From: Myoxocephalus aenaeus
Lineage: Eukaryota > Chordata > Actinopteri > Perciformes > Cottidae
Assembly: GCA_038501785.1 (NCBI GenBank)
Contig: JBAMJR010000069.1
Coordinates: 204,001 to 268,000, forward strand
Reading direction: 5' to 3'
DNA length: 64,000 nucleotides
Below are positions 30,600 through 41,462 of the stretch, piece by piece (the first letter of the stretch is position 1; each line of letters begins with the position of its first letter). Made by a program: the position numbers and the translations under genes. Under the pieces are notes generated by a model. It had not been told where the DNA came from. It searched no databases and saw only the letters and a list, made by a program, of their open reading frames with translations.

Positions 30600-31735
30600 A
30601 TGTATAGTAGCCTCCCTCGCCCATCCCTCACATGTAAATGACCTGGTCCTCCAGCGTGTCCCTTCTCCTCGCTGCAGACAACAACAGCAGCTTCATCCTT
30701 CATGTGTTGTATGACACATGTTATACATATTAAACATGTTAAACATGTGAACATGTGTTGTATTATCATGTGAACATGGCAGTTTAATATCCAGAGTTAT
30801 GTAACGTACACGCCCCTCATTACTAACAGCTGATCAAAAGGTTTCACTCATTCCTGCATTTCAGTCTCAGTGAAATTGAATTTAACAGAATAAATACTTC
30901 AATAAATCAATAAAGGATCAGTACTTCCTTGGAGCATGAAAATGTTCTATCTTATTGATATTTCATTTCCTAAAGTAGAAGGTTTCTCAGGATGAAGGAA
31001 ATAGAGAGCAGCTTTATAAGAGACTTGTTTTCTTATTTCCATGTTACTCTCACAGTTTGAACTATTCAACAGGACTTGTGTTTCTCTGAGCAGAGTTCAG
31101 CTCTACTGGAGGTTTAGCTCAACAGGACCGTTGTCCTAATGTTCTGATCCTCATGGACCTCAGACCCATAACCAGACGTCAGGTTCGTTTAACGCTGTAA
31201 TAACTCAACTGGACTGTCAACACTCTCTCAACGTTAAAAAACATCATTAGAGGAATTTCAATAAATCATATTGAACCAATGTGTTTGCTTCATTCATTAA
31301 AGGATCAATAAATACATCATTTAATCAGGAGAGGACATGTTTCATACATCATGTATCACTTTTTTCAATGTGTTTTTCCTTTTATTAGAAATGAAGTCAT
31401 TATCTTTTTAGTCACAGAAGGAAGTCAGGACTTGTGGGTTAACGGCACCTGAGTGAGTCGACCAAACATTTCTCAGATAGTTGTTGAATTGTAGAGTTTC
31501 TTGATTTTGGGGGGTGTTTTCTCTTCAAGTAAAACCCCAAGAAGACCCCTCCCCCTCCTCTCAGCCGGCTAATCTGTCCCTGCTTTCACCACAGAGGCAC
31601 AATCAGAGGTGGAAATGGGTGTTTTGTAGTGTGTGCAGCATCACAATGCAGTCTGAGCTCATGCTAATGCTCAGCAGGGGAGCAGCAGCAGGAGGGAAAC
31701 CCCACGGACATCTGCATGTGAAAGGTGCAGGAAGA
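30600..31735. other. Spacer, no gene recognised
   Basis: AT-rich single-copy-looking DNA. No supported exon was found. Confidence 0.5.
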
Positions 31736-31920
31736 CGCAGATATCTGAGAGGAAGAGGAAGATATGTGAGAGGAAGATATCTGAGAGGAAGAGGAAGATA
31801 TCTGAGAGGAAGAGGAAGATATGTGAGAGGAAGAGGAAGATATCTGAGAGGAAGAGGAGGATATCTGAGAGGAAGAGGAAGATATCTGAGAGGAAGAGGA
31901 AGATATGTGAGAGGAAGCAG
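31736..31920. repeat. 21-bp purine-rich minisatellite
   Basis: About nine units of CTGAGAGGAAGAGGAAGATA plus T (or GTGAGAGG), some lacking one GGAAGA. The open frame (YLRGRGR repeat) is an artefact of a unit length of seven codons. Confidence 0.92.
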
Positions 31921-32467
31921 CGCTTTGACTCCATGTGATGAAGCAACGAGACGTTCAGTGAAGTCTGGTCTCTCTGCTGGCGGCATGAAGCATCCACAGC
32001 AACATGAGTCCTGTTTTACATCATGACTCCACACTCTCCTATCATTTTAATACGAGTATCAGCTATTGGTGTATATAGCTGTTTTAAGTTGATTCTCCCT
32101 TTATATTAAATACATATTCACATGTGAACTGAAACAACACAAATACTTTATTTGTGGACAACAATGACTGAATGACACTTTGCAATAAAGTTACTTTACT
32201 TTTATTTATTACATCCCTTTTCATTATTTAGACTTTTTTTGTTTTTGTTAATGTGAAAGTCCATTAAGATTTTTCATTTAAATCAAACTTGTACATGTTC
32301 TTATTGGATCGGATGTTGTACTGAATAAAACAGATGAAACAGTGAGTAACTGCAGCTCCACTCTAAAACCCACCAGGACTTCCTCACCTGTTAGCCAAAG
32401 CCTGATGGAGTTCTGTTTCTGTAGTCAGACCAGTCAACAAACCAGAGGAGCTCCACAGGCTGAGCTC
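31921..32467. other. Spacer, no gene
   Basis: AT-rich spacer between two minisatellites. Nothing was recognised. Confidence 0.45.
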
Positions 32468-32672
32468 TGTCTCCCTCTGGTGGCTGGTTTATAAAACACA
32501 TTCCTATGTGTCTCCCTCTGGTGGCTGGTTTAGAAAACACATTCCTCTGTGTCGCCCTCTGGTGGCTGGTTTAGAAAACACATTCCTCTGTGTCTCCCTC
32601 TGGTGGCTGGTTTAGAAAACACATTCCTCTGTGTCTCCCTCTGGTGGCTGGTTTAGAAAACACATTCCACAC
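32468..32672. repeat. 41-bp minisatellite, five copies with CTCF-like core
   Basis: Five tandem 41-bp units. Each contains CCCTCTGGTGGC, one mismatch from the CTCF core CCCCCTGGTGGC. The third unit reads CGCCCTCTGGTGGC, which is closer still. Confidence 0.9.
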
Positions 32673-32715
32673 ACACCTGTGCTGGTGGAAACATGAAGGG
32701 CTCGGTTCACTAGAG

Positions 32716-33042
32716 CAGCGGTCCCCAATCACCGGGCAGCGGCCCGGTACCGGTCCGTGGGTCCCTTGGTACCGGGTCGCACAGAAATAATTAATTAATT
32801 AATTAAAAAAATAATAATAATCAAGGCTGGAAAATGACCGGATACATCCGTCTGTGCGTATCCTCCAACAGAACCTCTTGACACATGTCAAGAGGTTCTG
32901 TCGGAGGATACGTTACCCCAAAAATGAAACTTAAAAGTAGGTTTCAACTATGTTCTGGATTAAAATCAAGGCAGAGTATCCTGAGATCGCCAAAAAGACA
33001 TTAAAACCTGCCTCCATCTTCAATATCCTGTCTTGTGAAGCG
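32716..33042 (+). mobile_element. Truncated hAT element (CAGCGGTCCCCAA end)
   Basis: Starts with CAGCGGTCCCCAATCACCGG and a (GGTACCGG)-rich subterminal region typical of a widespread hAT group. It then continues into remnants of transposase coding sequence. No matching right end was found; the copy runs into the 30-bp minisatellite. Confidence 0.7.
32858..32911. repeat. 25-bp near-perfect hairpin
   Basis: Arms 32858-32882 and 32887-32911 are reverse complements with a single mismatch around a 4-nt ACAT loop. It lies inside the truncated hAT. Confidence 0.9.
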
Positions 33043-33048
33043 GGTTTA
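32950..33048 (+). pseudogene. hAT transposase C-terminal fragment
   Basis: Reads WIKIKAEYPEIAKKTLKPAS followed by the hAT dimerisation-region hallmark CEAG (LSCEAGLS). Only about 33 codons remain. The frame continues without a stop into the first units of the 30-bp minisatellite. Confidence 0.7.
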
Positions 33049-33668
33049 AGTTATGCAGTAGACTGGACTAAAGGTTTAAGTTACGGAGTAGACTGGACTA
33101 AAGGTTTAAATTACGGAGTAGACTGGACTTAAGGTTTAAGTTAAGGAGTAGACTGGACTAAAGGTTTAAGTTACGGAGTAGACTGGACTAAAGGTTTAAG
33201 TTAAGGAGTAGACTGGACTAAAGGTTTAAGTTAAGGAGTAGACTGGACTAAAGGTTTAAGTTACAGAGTAGACTGGACTAAAGGTTTAAGTTACAGAGTA
33301 GACTGGACTAAAGGTTTAAGTTAAGGAGTAGACTGGACTAAAGGTTTAAGTTAAGGAGTAGACTGGACTAAAGGTTTAAGTTACAGAGTAGACTGGACTA
33401 AAGGTTTAAGTTACAGAGTAGACTGGACTAAAGGTTTAAGTTAAGGAGTAGACTGGACTAAAGGTTTAAGTTACAGAGTAGACTGGACTAAAGGTTTAAG
33501 TTACAGAGTAGACTGGACTAAAGGTTTAAGTTAAGGAGTAGACTGGACTAAAGGTTTAAGTCAAGGAGTAGACTGGACTAAAGGTTTAAGTTACAGAGTA
33601 GACTGGACTAAAGGTTTAAGTTAAGGAGTAGACTGGACTAAAGGTTTAAGTTAAGGAGTAGACTGGAA
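33043..33668. repeat. 30-bp minisatellite, about 21 units
   Basis: Units of GGTTTAAGTTAAGGAGTAGA then CTGGACTAAA, varying mainly at AAGG, ACGG or ACAG. The first unit overlaps the hAT transposase codons, suggesting the array was amplified from transposase sequence. Confidence 0.95.
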
Positions 33669-33689
33669 CTTGCTGTTGCCTTAATTGAA

Positions 33690-33828
33690 CCAGATTCAAT
33701 TGCTGCATCTCACTACTGCATTTAATTTCTTAAACTGCACTGCAACTTGTATTACATTTTTATTTTTATTTAGCTTTTTGACTGTTTTAATGTTTTCTTA
33801 ACCGTTTTAAATCCTGTTCTCTCTGCAT
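33690..33828 (+). mobile_element. LINE 3' tail, left part (split by hAT)
   Basis: Joins across the hAT at 33829-35252 to 35261-35351, which ends GCTATACAAATAAACTTGCC TTGCC. That is a common 3' tail of fish LINE (L2-like) elements. The assignment rests mainly on the tail. Confidence 0.5.
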
Positions 33829-34394
33829 CAGGGGCGTCGTCAGGCCCGTTTTAGGGGGCCTAATGAAGCCCCCCTAAAATGTTCTTCAGCCCCCCAAAAT
33901 AATTTGGCTTGAAAAAAAAAAGAAATCTTTTTTTTTATTTTTATTTTGGTGATGTCATTAAATTAAACTATTGTTTCTCACATGGGAAAGTTAATTTATA
34001 CCTCTAAAATTATACATATGTGCGTGTGTTCATAGTTTATCTCATAGTAAACTATACCTAGGAGTACCATCATACAATATTTATCATTCCATAATTAAGA
34101 TGAAATGTGCTTTTCTCTCTATTGAATGTTATATTTGAAACTGAACTAGTTCATCTTTATTTTAGTGATAGTGTCCAAATGAGCATAAAATATCACTGGT
34201 ATGTGAAAACTACACAGACAACAAAATAGATGTAAATGTTGATCAAAATCTTATTCCCTTCTACTCAAAATAAAACAAGTAAACAACTCAAAAGTTGACC
34301 CTGTCCGGTCCATTCTCCATCCATTGGATATGAAAGCTAGTTCATCCGTCTTTCCTTTACAAGCAGGAAAAGTATTTCTCTCTCGTTATTTGAG

Positions 34395-34855
34395 AAAAGT
34401 TCGTACCATGCTACGACCAGATCGGGTCCAATCTACATCCAGGACATGGTAACACCGTACACCCCAGCTCTTTGCTCCGCTTCAGCCAATCGGCTTGTAG
34501 CTCCGTCACTGCGTGCTAAACACTAAATTCAAGACTGTTTGCTGTCCTGGCTCCTCGGTGGTGGAACGAGCTCCCCATTGACATCAGGACAGCAGGAAGT
34601 CTCTACATCTTCCATCGCAAACTAAAAACACATATTTTTCAACTACACCTTGAATAAGGGAGGTAGCGCCGTAGCAGCACTTTAGTAGCGCTTAAATGTC
34701 TCTTACTGATAGCACTTTGTAGTTTAACTTTATTGAAGGAATTGTACTTTCTTGATTCTTGTTGTTCTGAGTTTGTACTCATGGTTGAATGCACTTATTG
34801 TAAGTCTCTTTGGATAAAAGTGTCAGCTAAATGAAATGTAATGTAATGTAATATC
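34395..34855 (+). mobile_element. LINE 3' fragment inside hAT
   Basis: The plus-strand codons 34535-34657 read LFAVLAPRWWNELPIDIRTA and then a helical end and stop. A tail with GTCTCTTTGGATAAAAGTG and (AATGT)n follows. The W-W-N-E-L-P block is typical of fish LINE polymerase C-termini. The left boundary is approximate. Confidence 0.7.
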
Positions 34856-34865
34856 CGCGGCCCCA

Positions 34866-35166
34866 AATGGTAAATGGTAAATGGACCCGTACTTGTATAG
34901 CGCCTTTCTAGTCTTCCAACCACTCAAGGCGCTTTAACACTACATGACATCATTCACCCATTCATACACTGATGATAGGAGCACCATGCAAGGAGCCACA
35001 TCAGATTGTCAACCATTCATACACCGTAGACGCAGCTACGGGAGCAATTTAGGGTTAAGTGTCTTGCTCAAGGACACATCGACATGGGCTAGCGGAGCCG
35101 GGGATCGAACCGCCGATCCTCTGATTGAAGGACGACCCTGCTCACCACTGAGCCACAGTCGCCCAT
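34866..35166 (-). mobile_element. tRNA-derived SINE, near full length
   Basis: Minus strand: head GGGCGACTGTGGCTCAGTGG (A box), B box GGTTCGATCCC, body CCTTGAGCAAGACACTTAAC, and 3' part AGGCGCTATACAAG ending in repeated CCATTTA. It is nested in the hAT at 33829-35252. Confidence 0.88.
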
Positions 35167-35260
35167 TGGGCCCTAAAAGAAATTGCGCGCGCAAACATGC
35201 CAGTTCCCTTGGGGCTAAGCCCCCCTTTCTTTCAATCCTAGAAACGCCCCTGCTCTGCAT

Positions 35261-35351
35261 TATGTTTTGATGCTTTTAATGGTTTTATGTGAAGCACTTT
35301 GAATCACCTTGTTGTTGAAATGTGCTATACAAATAAACTTGCCTTGCCTTG
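35261..35351 (+). mobile_element. LINE 3' tail, right part
   Basis: Continuation of 33690-33828: GAAGCACTTTGAATCACC, then GTGCTATACAAATAAAC and two TTGCC copies. Confidence 0.55.
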
Positions 35352-35510
35352 TCCAAAGTTAAGCTACGCTCGTGTTAGCAGTGGCTAACGTTAGCTAACT
35401 AGCTCGCTTCGGCAAACTGCCTTCTACACTTATCTAGATTTTTTAGGCACAAGATAATCCCACCGCTAACACCAGTGCAGCCGAGGGTTTACTTGCGCCT
35501 TTATTTAGGG

Positions 35511-36682
35511 CAGGGGTCGGGAACCTTTTTGACTGGGAGAGCCATAAAGGCCACATATTTCTAAATATATTTCATTGAGAGCCATATAGTATTTTTAACG
35601 TATAATAAATTAAATATGTCTTACTTTTAATGCGTTGTATCAGTATTAGAGGCTGCTTTCCTCTACAACTCTTTTTAAAACGGGGTTGTAGATTTGATAC
35701 GGCTCTCAATTCATGTTCAATGATGAGAGACACAACAGCAGAAAGCCGACCACAGAGATCTCATAAAGATCGGCTTTTGGCGAAATGCCAAGAATCGGCG
35801 GACTGTGAACATTTAAAATCAGCATTTCCTCTTGCGCCACACCTGTAATAAATACTGCCCCAGTTTGATAAATACTGACTTAAAGGAAACATGGTGTTCA
35901 TTTATTTTAATGACGACCACAAAGTGAGCAGGCTTTATCACTGCAGTGTGTTTTTCAGGCTTTTGGAAGAGTATTTCCAGAGCCTCTCTAAGTCAGAAAC
36001 GTCATTGATGAGCTCCAGGCTGTTTGTCTTGACCTGCAAATACATGAACTGTTGGGCTTTAAAAGTGAGAGCTCATATCTTAAAATACTGATAGCTTCAG
36101 CAGCAAATCCCATTGTGAAAAGCACGCAACTTATCTTTCTCCGCTGTGTCTCACCTGTGCAGCGCATCAAGCGGAACTCCGCCGTGCGCGACACAGGGCA
36201 GAGCAGAGTTGTATAGACGCGACCCAGAAATGACATGCTGTGTAGATACGATCAATAACATCCGGCCGTGTAGTTTGTTTAATAGCAGAACAAGGTGCAG
36301 ACCTGTTCTATATTACTCTGCCAGCCACTATATTGCAGCTCAGACGCTCAACAATGGAAAATCATTTGCGGCAGCAAAGTGAAATTGGACATTTTCCCAC
36401 GGCACACCTGATGATCTCTCACGGCACACTGATGTGCCGCGGCGGCACAGTGGTTGACAATCACTGCCCTACCCGACCCACGGGTGACCTGTGACCCATG
36501 AAATGTATCTTCAAAACATTTCTGTTTACTTTAAAATGACACAGTATTATTAAGAAATATCACAAGTATTTTAAAATCAGTTCCAAACTGATTTTTTTTT
36601 TTTACAAAAACATTTCTGGGAGCCATATGCCGTCACCGGAAGAGCCATATATGGCTCGCGAGCCATAGGTTCCCGACCGCTG
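35511..36682. mobile_element. hAT element A (CAGGGGTCGGGAACC) with 8-bp target duplication
   Basis: The left end CAGGGGTCGGGAACC and the right end GGTTCCCGACCGCTG are flanked by ATTTAGGG at 35503-35510 and 36683-36690. Subterminal GAGAGCCATA repeats occur on both sides. The centre is occupied by part of another hAT family (35637-36466). Confidence 0.9.
35637..36466. mobile_element. hAT element B, truncated copy nested in A
   Basis: The right end GGTTGACAATCACTG and interior match, in reverse orientation, the complete copy at 50139-51320. Shared interior includes GAGATCTCATAAAGATC and TTTCCTCTTGCGCC. The other terminal repeat is missing; the left boundary is approximate. Confidence 0.8.
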
Positions 36683-36687
36683 ATTTA

Positions 36688-37056
36688 GGGTGACCAGACG
36701 TCCTCTTTTTCCCGGACATGTCCTCTTTTCAAGACCTAAAAAAAGCGTCCGGCAGGGATTCCAAAAACGTCCGGGATTTTGCTACGTCCGGGAAAATAGT
36801 TATTACCCCCTTACAAGTTTTGGAAATGGTATCTCCCTCACGTTCCACCTTCTTGCGCAAGCTCTGACTGTAGAGAGAACTGTCATTGGTCGACCGATCT
36901 CAACGTAAATGTAAGTTCACGGCATGCTACACACTACTGCTACCCCCCCCCCCCCCCCCCCCGCGACGAAGTGGCCTCCTCCTCTCTCTCCTCCTCCCCC
37001 CCCCCCCCCCCCGGAACGAAGTGTCCTCTTTTTCACAAACTCAAATCTGGTCACCC
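36688..37056. mobile_element. MITE with GGGTGACCAGA ends and TA target duplication
   Basis: GGGTGACCAGA at the left and TCTGGTCACCC at the right, flanked by TA on both sides. The interior repeats TGTCCTCTTTT and holds two C runs (about 36945-36962 and 36998-37012). A partial copy of its right end lies at 59349-59405. Confidence 0.85.
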
Positions 37057-37058
37057 TA

Positions 37059-39254
37059 CTTTATTGTACAATAATAATAAAACAACACAATGCTCTGTAG
37101 TTTGCACAAGACAACAACCACTTTAATTCTTGTCACATGTCCTCTCCTCTTCTCCTTCCGTTTCTCCCTTCACAATAAGAGAGCTGTTTAAGTACTCAAT
37201 ATAATAGTTTACAGTCACATACAGGTACATTCATGCAGTTTGACTTCTGCATTTAACTCATTCTCAGCATTTAGCAGCAGTGGGCTGCGGATTAGAGGAC
37301 GACCCGCTGGAGTCACAGCTACCACATGCTAACAAGTCTTACAACATGCTGGCCTCTGGTTGGTTTACTCCACACAGACAGACAGAAACAGTTTGGGGTG
37401 TTAAGGGGAGCTTAGTGCTCGATGAACAACAGTGTATCCATCCTCCCTCTGCACTCATTGTTGTTTGTTTCCCCCTGCTTACGGTCTTTATGCTAAGCTA
37501 GGCTAACCACAGCCTGACAGATATGACGTTGATGTCCATCTAGTCATCTCACTGTCAGAAAGAAAGTGAAAAAGTGCATCATGCAAAATGTGTAGCTGGT
37601 TCTTTAAATCAATTTTATTAGTCGTTAAACATTTATCTACCTGACTTTAATATACGATTCGTAACTTTATTAAATGCAATGAGATATTTACACATTATCT
37701 TCTTAAGGCGGTAAAGATACACAGCGTTTTGCACAGCGGTAACTCTGATCTCTGCATCCTCTTTAACCACGACATTGTCTAACATTACACTTTCGACATA
37801 TTTTGACACATTGTTCTTTGTCTTCTCCCTTAAAGTGCTTCATATTGCCGCGCTGTCACAACTTCATGTTTGCGTTTGCTGTATTTAGCATGCAACGCTG
37901 TTTAATTCTATGGGAAAGTCTGGCGTTTCAACATGGAGGTCTATGGGGATGCCTCACACATGGCGCCAGCCTCAAGTGGCCATTCGAAGAACTGCAGTTA
38001 TTGGCCCGAGTACGCTGGCTTCGTTTCTCAGCACCGAAGGCTGGCCGCTTGGTTATTCCCCACCTCTGATCGTGTGAATTGATCCTGTGAATATCTTCAT
38101 TCAAGCTGAACTTTAGCGCAAACATTCAGCTTTCTAACAATGGATGAAAATTCCAAAAGTGCGAGACAACAAGACTCATCAATGCTAGACCCACAGGTCA
38201 GTCTCTGAACTCTTTGCCCAACAATAAAACTGAAGACAATCTCCCTGGTTTTGTTGCTAAAATATAGCAGGACCGATGCAAAGTCTTTGGGGCTGCCCTT
38301 CATATTGAGGCAGTGACATACAGAAGTTTGTTAACACTGTTGAAGTAGAAAACACATTCGTCAAGACTCTCTCAGCCGGAGCCGCGTCCTCGATGACGTC
38401 GACCGATAAAACATTATCCTCACGTGGAACACCCGGAATGAGGACTCTAACATAGGAAGCTTTGTTCTGCTCCTGTTCTGCTCTCTCTTGTCTTTTCTGA
38501 CGGCCTCTTTTAGGATTGACCGGCATCAACAAACATATCATCCAGCAATCATCATTGCATATCTGTATATGACAAAAACACTAGTACATTTAAAAAAAAC
38601 AATCCCCACAAGCCCCAGTGTAACCTTACTTGCACTGTTCATATTTACGGCCATATTACGCCCTCGGACACGTAGATAACCCGCTGTGATTGGCCCGTCC
38701 TACTGACAGCGTAGGCTGAATATGAGAAGTGCTGTGATGTCACCCATTAGTTGACGGACTACGCTTTTAAGCCTTGAGTGAACTGAAGTGACCATATTTG
38801 GACTGGGAAGAGTGATGTAGTACCGACATGCCCATCAGAAGAAACCCTGCTTTATGGTCTGTTTGACTCTAAATGATCATAATTTACTAAATGAACATCA
38901 TGCTGTATTGAAGAAGACTTGAAACTAGAGATTGAGACATAAACTCATGTTTACAATGTTTACTGAGGGAATAAATCAAGAGAGAAGTAGAGTCATTCAT
39001 ATAGACTTCTATACAACCAGACTTCTCTTTGCAACTGGAAGAGTTGCGCCCTCATTCGGTAGACGGAGATCTCAGATTGTCTGGTATCACGAGACTACAT
39101 CAATGTCAGCTTACCATTCTACGGACACAATCAACACATTCATACCCCAAAATATTAAAGTTGTGAACCCATTACTCCAACTTCCATGGGCTCCAACCTT
39201 TTAGAAAGATCTCAATGTAGTTTCCATTTAATACATTTTGAGCTATCAGAAATG
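37059..39254. other. Intergenic, no gene recognised
   Basis: No supported exon. The segment at about 38870-38955 resembles 7590-7655 (ACTTGAAACTAGAGATTGAG shared), so it belongs to an unnamed dispersed repeat. Confidence 0.5.
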
Positions 39255-41019
39255 TCAGCCTTCTTCTTCTTCTTCTTCTTCCTCTTCCTCTTCCTCTTCC
39301 TCCTCCTCCTCCTCCTCCTCCTTCGCTGCTTCCTTGTTCATCTTCCAGCTGAGAGTCCATTCCCTCTCCGGCATGCCGTCTTCTTGGTGGGTCAGTCCGG
39401 TGCGTCTCTGACTCCGGTGCTCGGTGGAGAAACACACCACCTCATCCTCGTCCGGCTTCTTCCAGCGACAAATCCTCCAGGACTCTCTCCAAGCCTTCCA
39501 CTCTTCCTCTTCCTCCTCCTCTTCCTCCTCCTCGTCGTACTCATCTCCTCCTTTGTGGGCTACCGCCACCATCCACGACTGCTTCCAGGAGGAGAAGGAG
39601 GCGTTCAGGTGATGGAACTGCAGATGGAGTGGGACCGCCGGAGTCTTCACTTTGTGTCTGAGGTCTTCCTCCTCTTTCTTGTGGTCTTCCTCCTCTTTCT
39701 TGTGGTCTTCCTCCTCTTTCTTGTCCTCGCGGACGTCTTCTTCTTGTTTAAACGGCATGTCCTCTGCTTCAGCCTCCTCCTTGTCCGTCACCTGCTCCTC
39801 GTCTTCTTCTTCTTCTTCTTCTTCTTCTTCTTCTTCTTCTTCTTCTTCTTCTTCTTCCTCGACTACTTCTTCATCCTCATCCACTTCTTTAATGTGTACT
39901 TCTTTCTCCTGGTCTTTGTCTGCATCATCCTTTTTCTCTTCTTCTTCCTCTTCTTCCTCCTCCTCCTCCTCCTCCTCTTCCTCCTCCCCTGTATCTTTAC
40001 TATCCTCTTTCTCTCCGGAAATGTTCACCTCCATGGTTATTTTTTCCTCCTTATTGTCTAGTTCTTTGTCCTCCTCATCCTTTTCCACTTCTTTATTGTC
40101 CAAGTCTTTCTCCTGTTCTTTGTCTCCTTCATCCTCCTTGTCGTCCTCCTCCTCTTCTTCCTCTTCCTCTGTATCTACACTATTCTCCTCTTCATCCACT
40201 TCATTTTTCACCGCCCTGCCAACTTTGTCCTCCTTCTCGTCAACCTCTTCGCTCTCTTCTTCCTCCTTTTTGTCTCCCTCTTTCACTTCAATTTGGTCTA
40301 ACTCTTCTTCTTCTTCTTCTTCTTCTTCTTCTTCTTCTTCTTCTTCTTCTTCTTCTTCCTCCTCGTCTATTTCTTTGTCCTTGCCACCCTTGTCTCCCTC
40401 TTTTTCCTCCCCATCCTCATCTATTTCATCCATTTTGCCTTTTTCTATTGCGTCTGTGTCCTCCTCCTCTGCTTCTTCTTCCTCGTCCTCCTCGTCTTTG
40501 TCCTCCTCCTCTTCATCTTCATCCTCCCCATCATTTTGGTTTATGTTTTTGTCCTCCTTGTGTGCTGGTCTGTCCCTTGCCTCCTTATGTTCTCCCTCCT
40601 CCTCGTTGTCTGCTTCCTTCTTATGCAGTTCATTGTTGTTATTCCTCTCCTTTACTTCTTTCTCATTTTCCTCATCCTCCTCTTCCTCCTCCTTCATATG
40701 ATTGTCTTCGTCTTTGTCCTCCTCTTCATCTTCCTCCTCACTTTCCTCATCCTTGTCCGCATCTTTGTCCTCCTCACGTACTTTATCCTCTTTGTTCTTC
40801 TTGTTTACTGCTTCGTTCTCCTTGTTGTTGACTTCATCCTCCTCCTCCTCCTCCTCCTCCTCCTCTTCTTCCTCCTCCTCTTCTACCCCTTCATCCTCCT
40901 CCTTATCTTCTTCATCCTCCCTCTTGTTCATTTCTTTATCTTCCTTCACCTGTACTTCTACATCCCTCTCTTCCTTGTCTTCTTCTTCGTCCTCCTCATT
41001 TTTGCCAACATCTTCATCA

Positions 41020-41051
<32 letters not shown>

Positions 41052-41403
41052 CTCTACTCCTTCGTCCTTGTCCTCCTCCTCCTCATCTTCAGCATCCTCC
41101 TCATTGTCCACTCCTTCCTCCTCCTCCGTGTCCCTCCTCTGGTCCTCTGGTTGGACCCATCCTTTAGGAGTCCTCCAGGCCTCCGTCCACTCGGTGCGAT
41201 CTGTGATGTCATGGTCCAGCTGTGACGTGAGCAGGAGGTTTGTGTCGTTACGTCTCTTAGTCAGCATGGCGCTGTGTCGATGATGGGACTGCAGCGAAGC
41301 GTGGCACCACCTGTGGACACAGTCGGAGTTTGGCTTTTAATTTGAGCAAATCAAATCAAATGTGTGTGCTATAAGAGCTGCAGGAGCGAGAAGGAGCTTT
41401 TGG

Positions 41404-41462
<59 letters not shown>

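Larger units (their letters stand above)
33829..35252. mobile_element. Non-autonomous hAT with 8-bp target duplication
   Basis: The left end CAGGGGCGTCGTCAGG and the right end, reverse complement CAGGGGCGTTTCTAGG, are flanked by CTCTGCAT at 33821-33828 and 35253-35260. This is a perfect 8-bp target duplication, diagnostic of hAT. It contains a LINE fragment and a SINE but no transposase. Confidence 0.9.

Noticed and set aside
33043..33668. Regular 30-bp repeats considered as a CRISPR array
   Set aside because: The repeats are contiguous without unique spacers, and the genome is eukaryotic.
39186..41283. Long serine- and leucine-rich plus-strand frames opposite the acidic exon
   Set aside because: They mirror the GAA/GAG codons of the minus-strand exon. 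The minus strand has in-phase splice joins and W motifs; the plus strand has neither.
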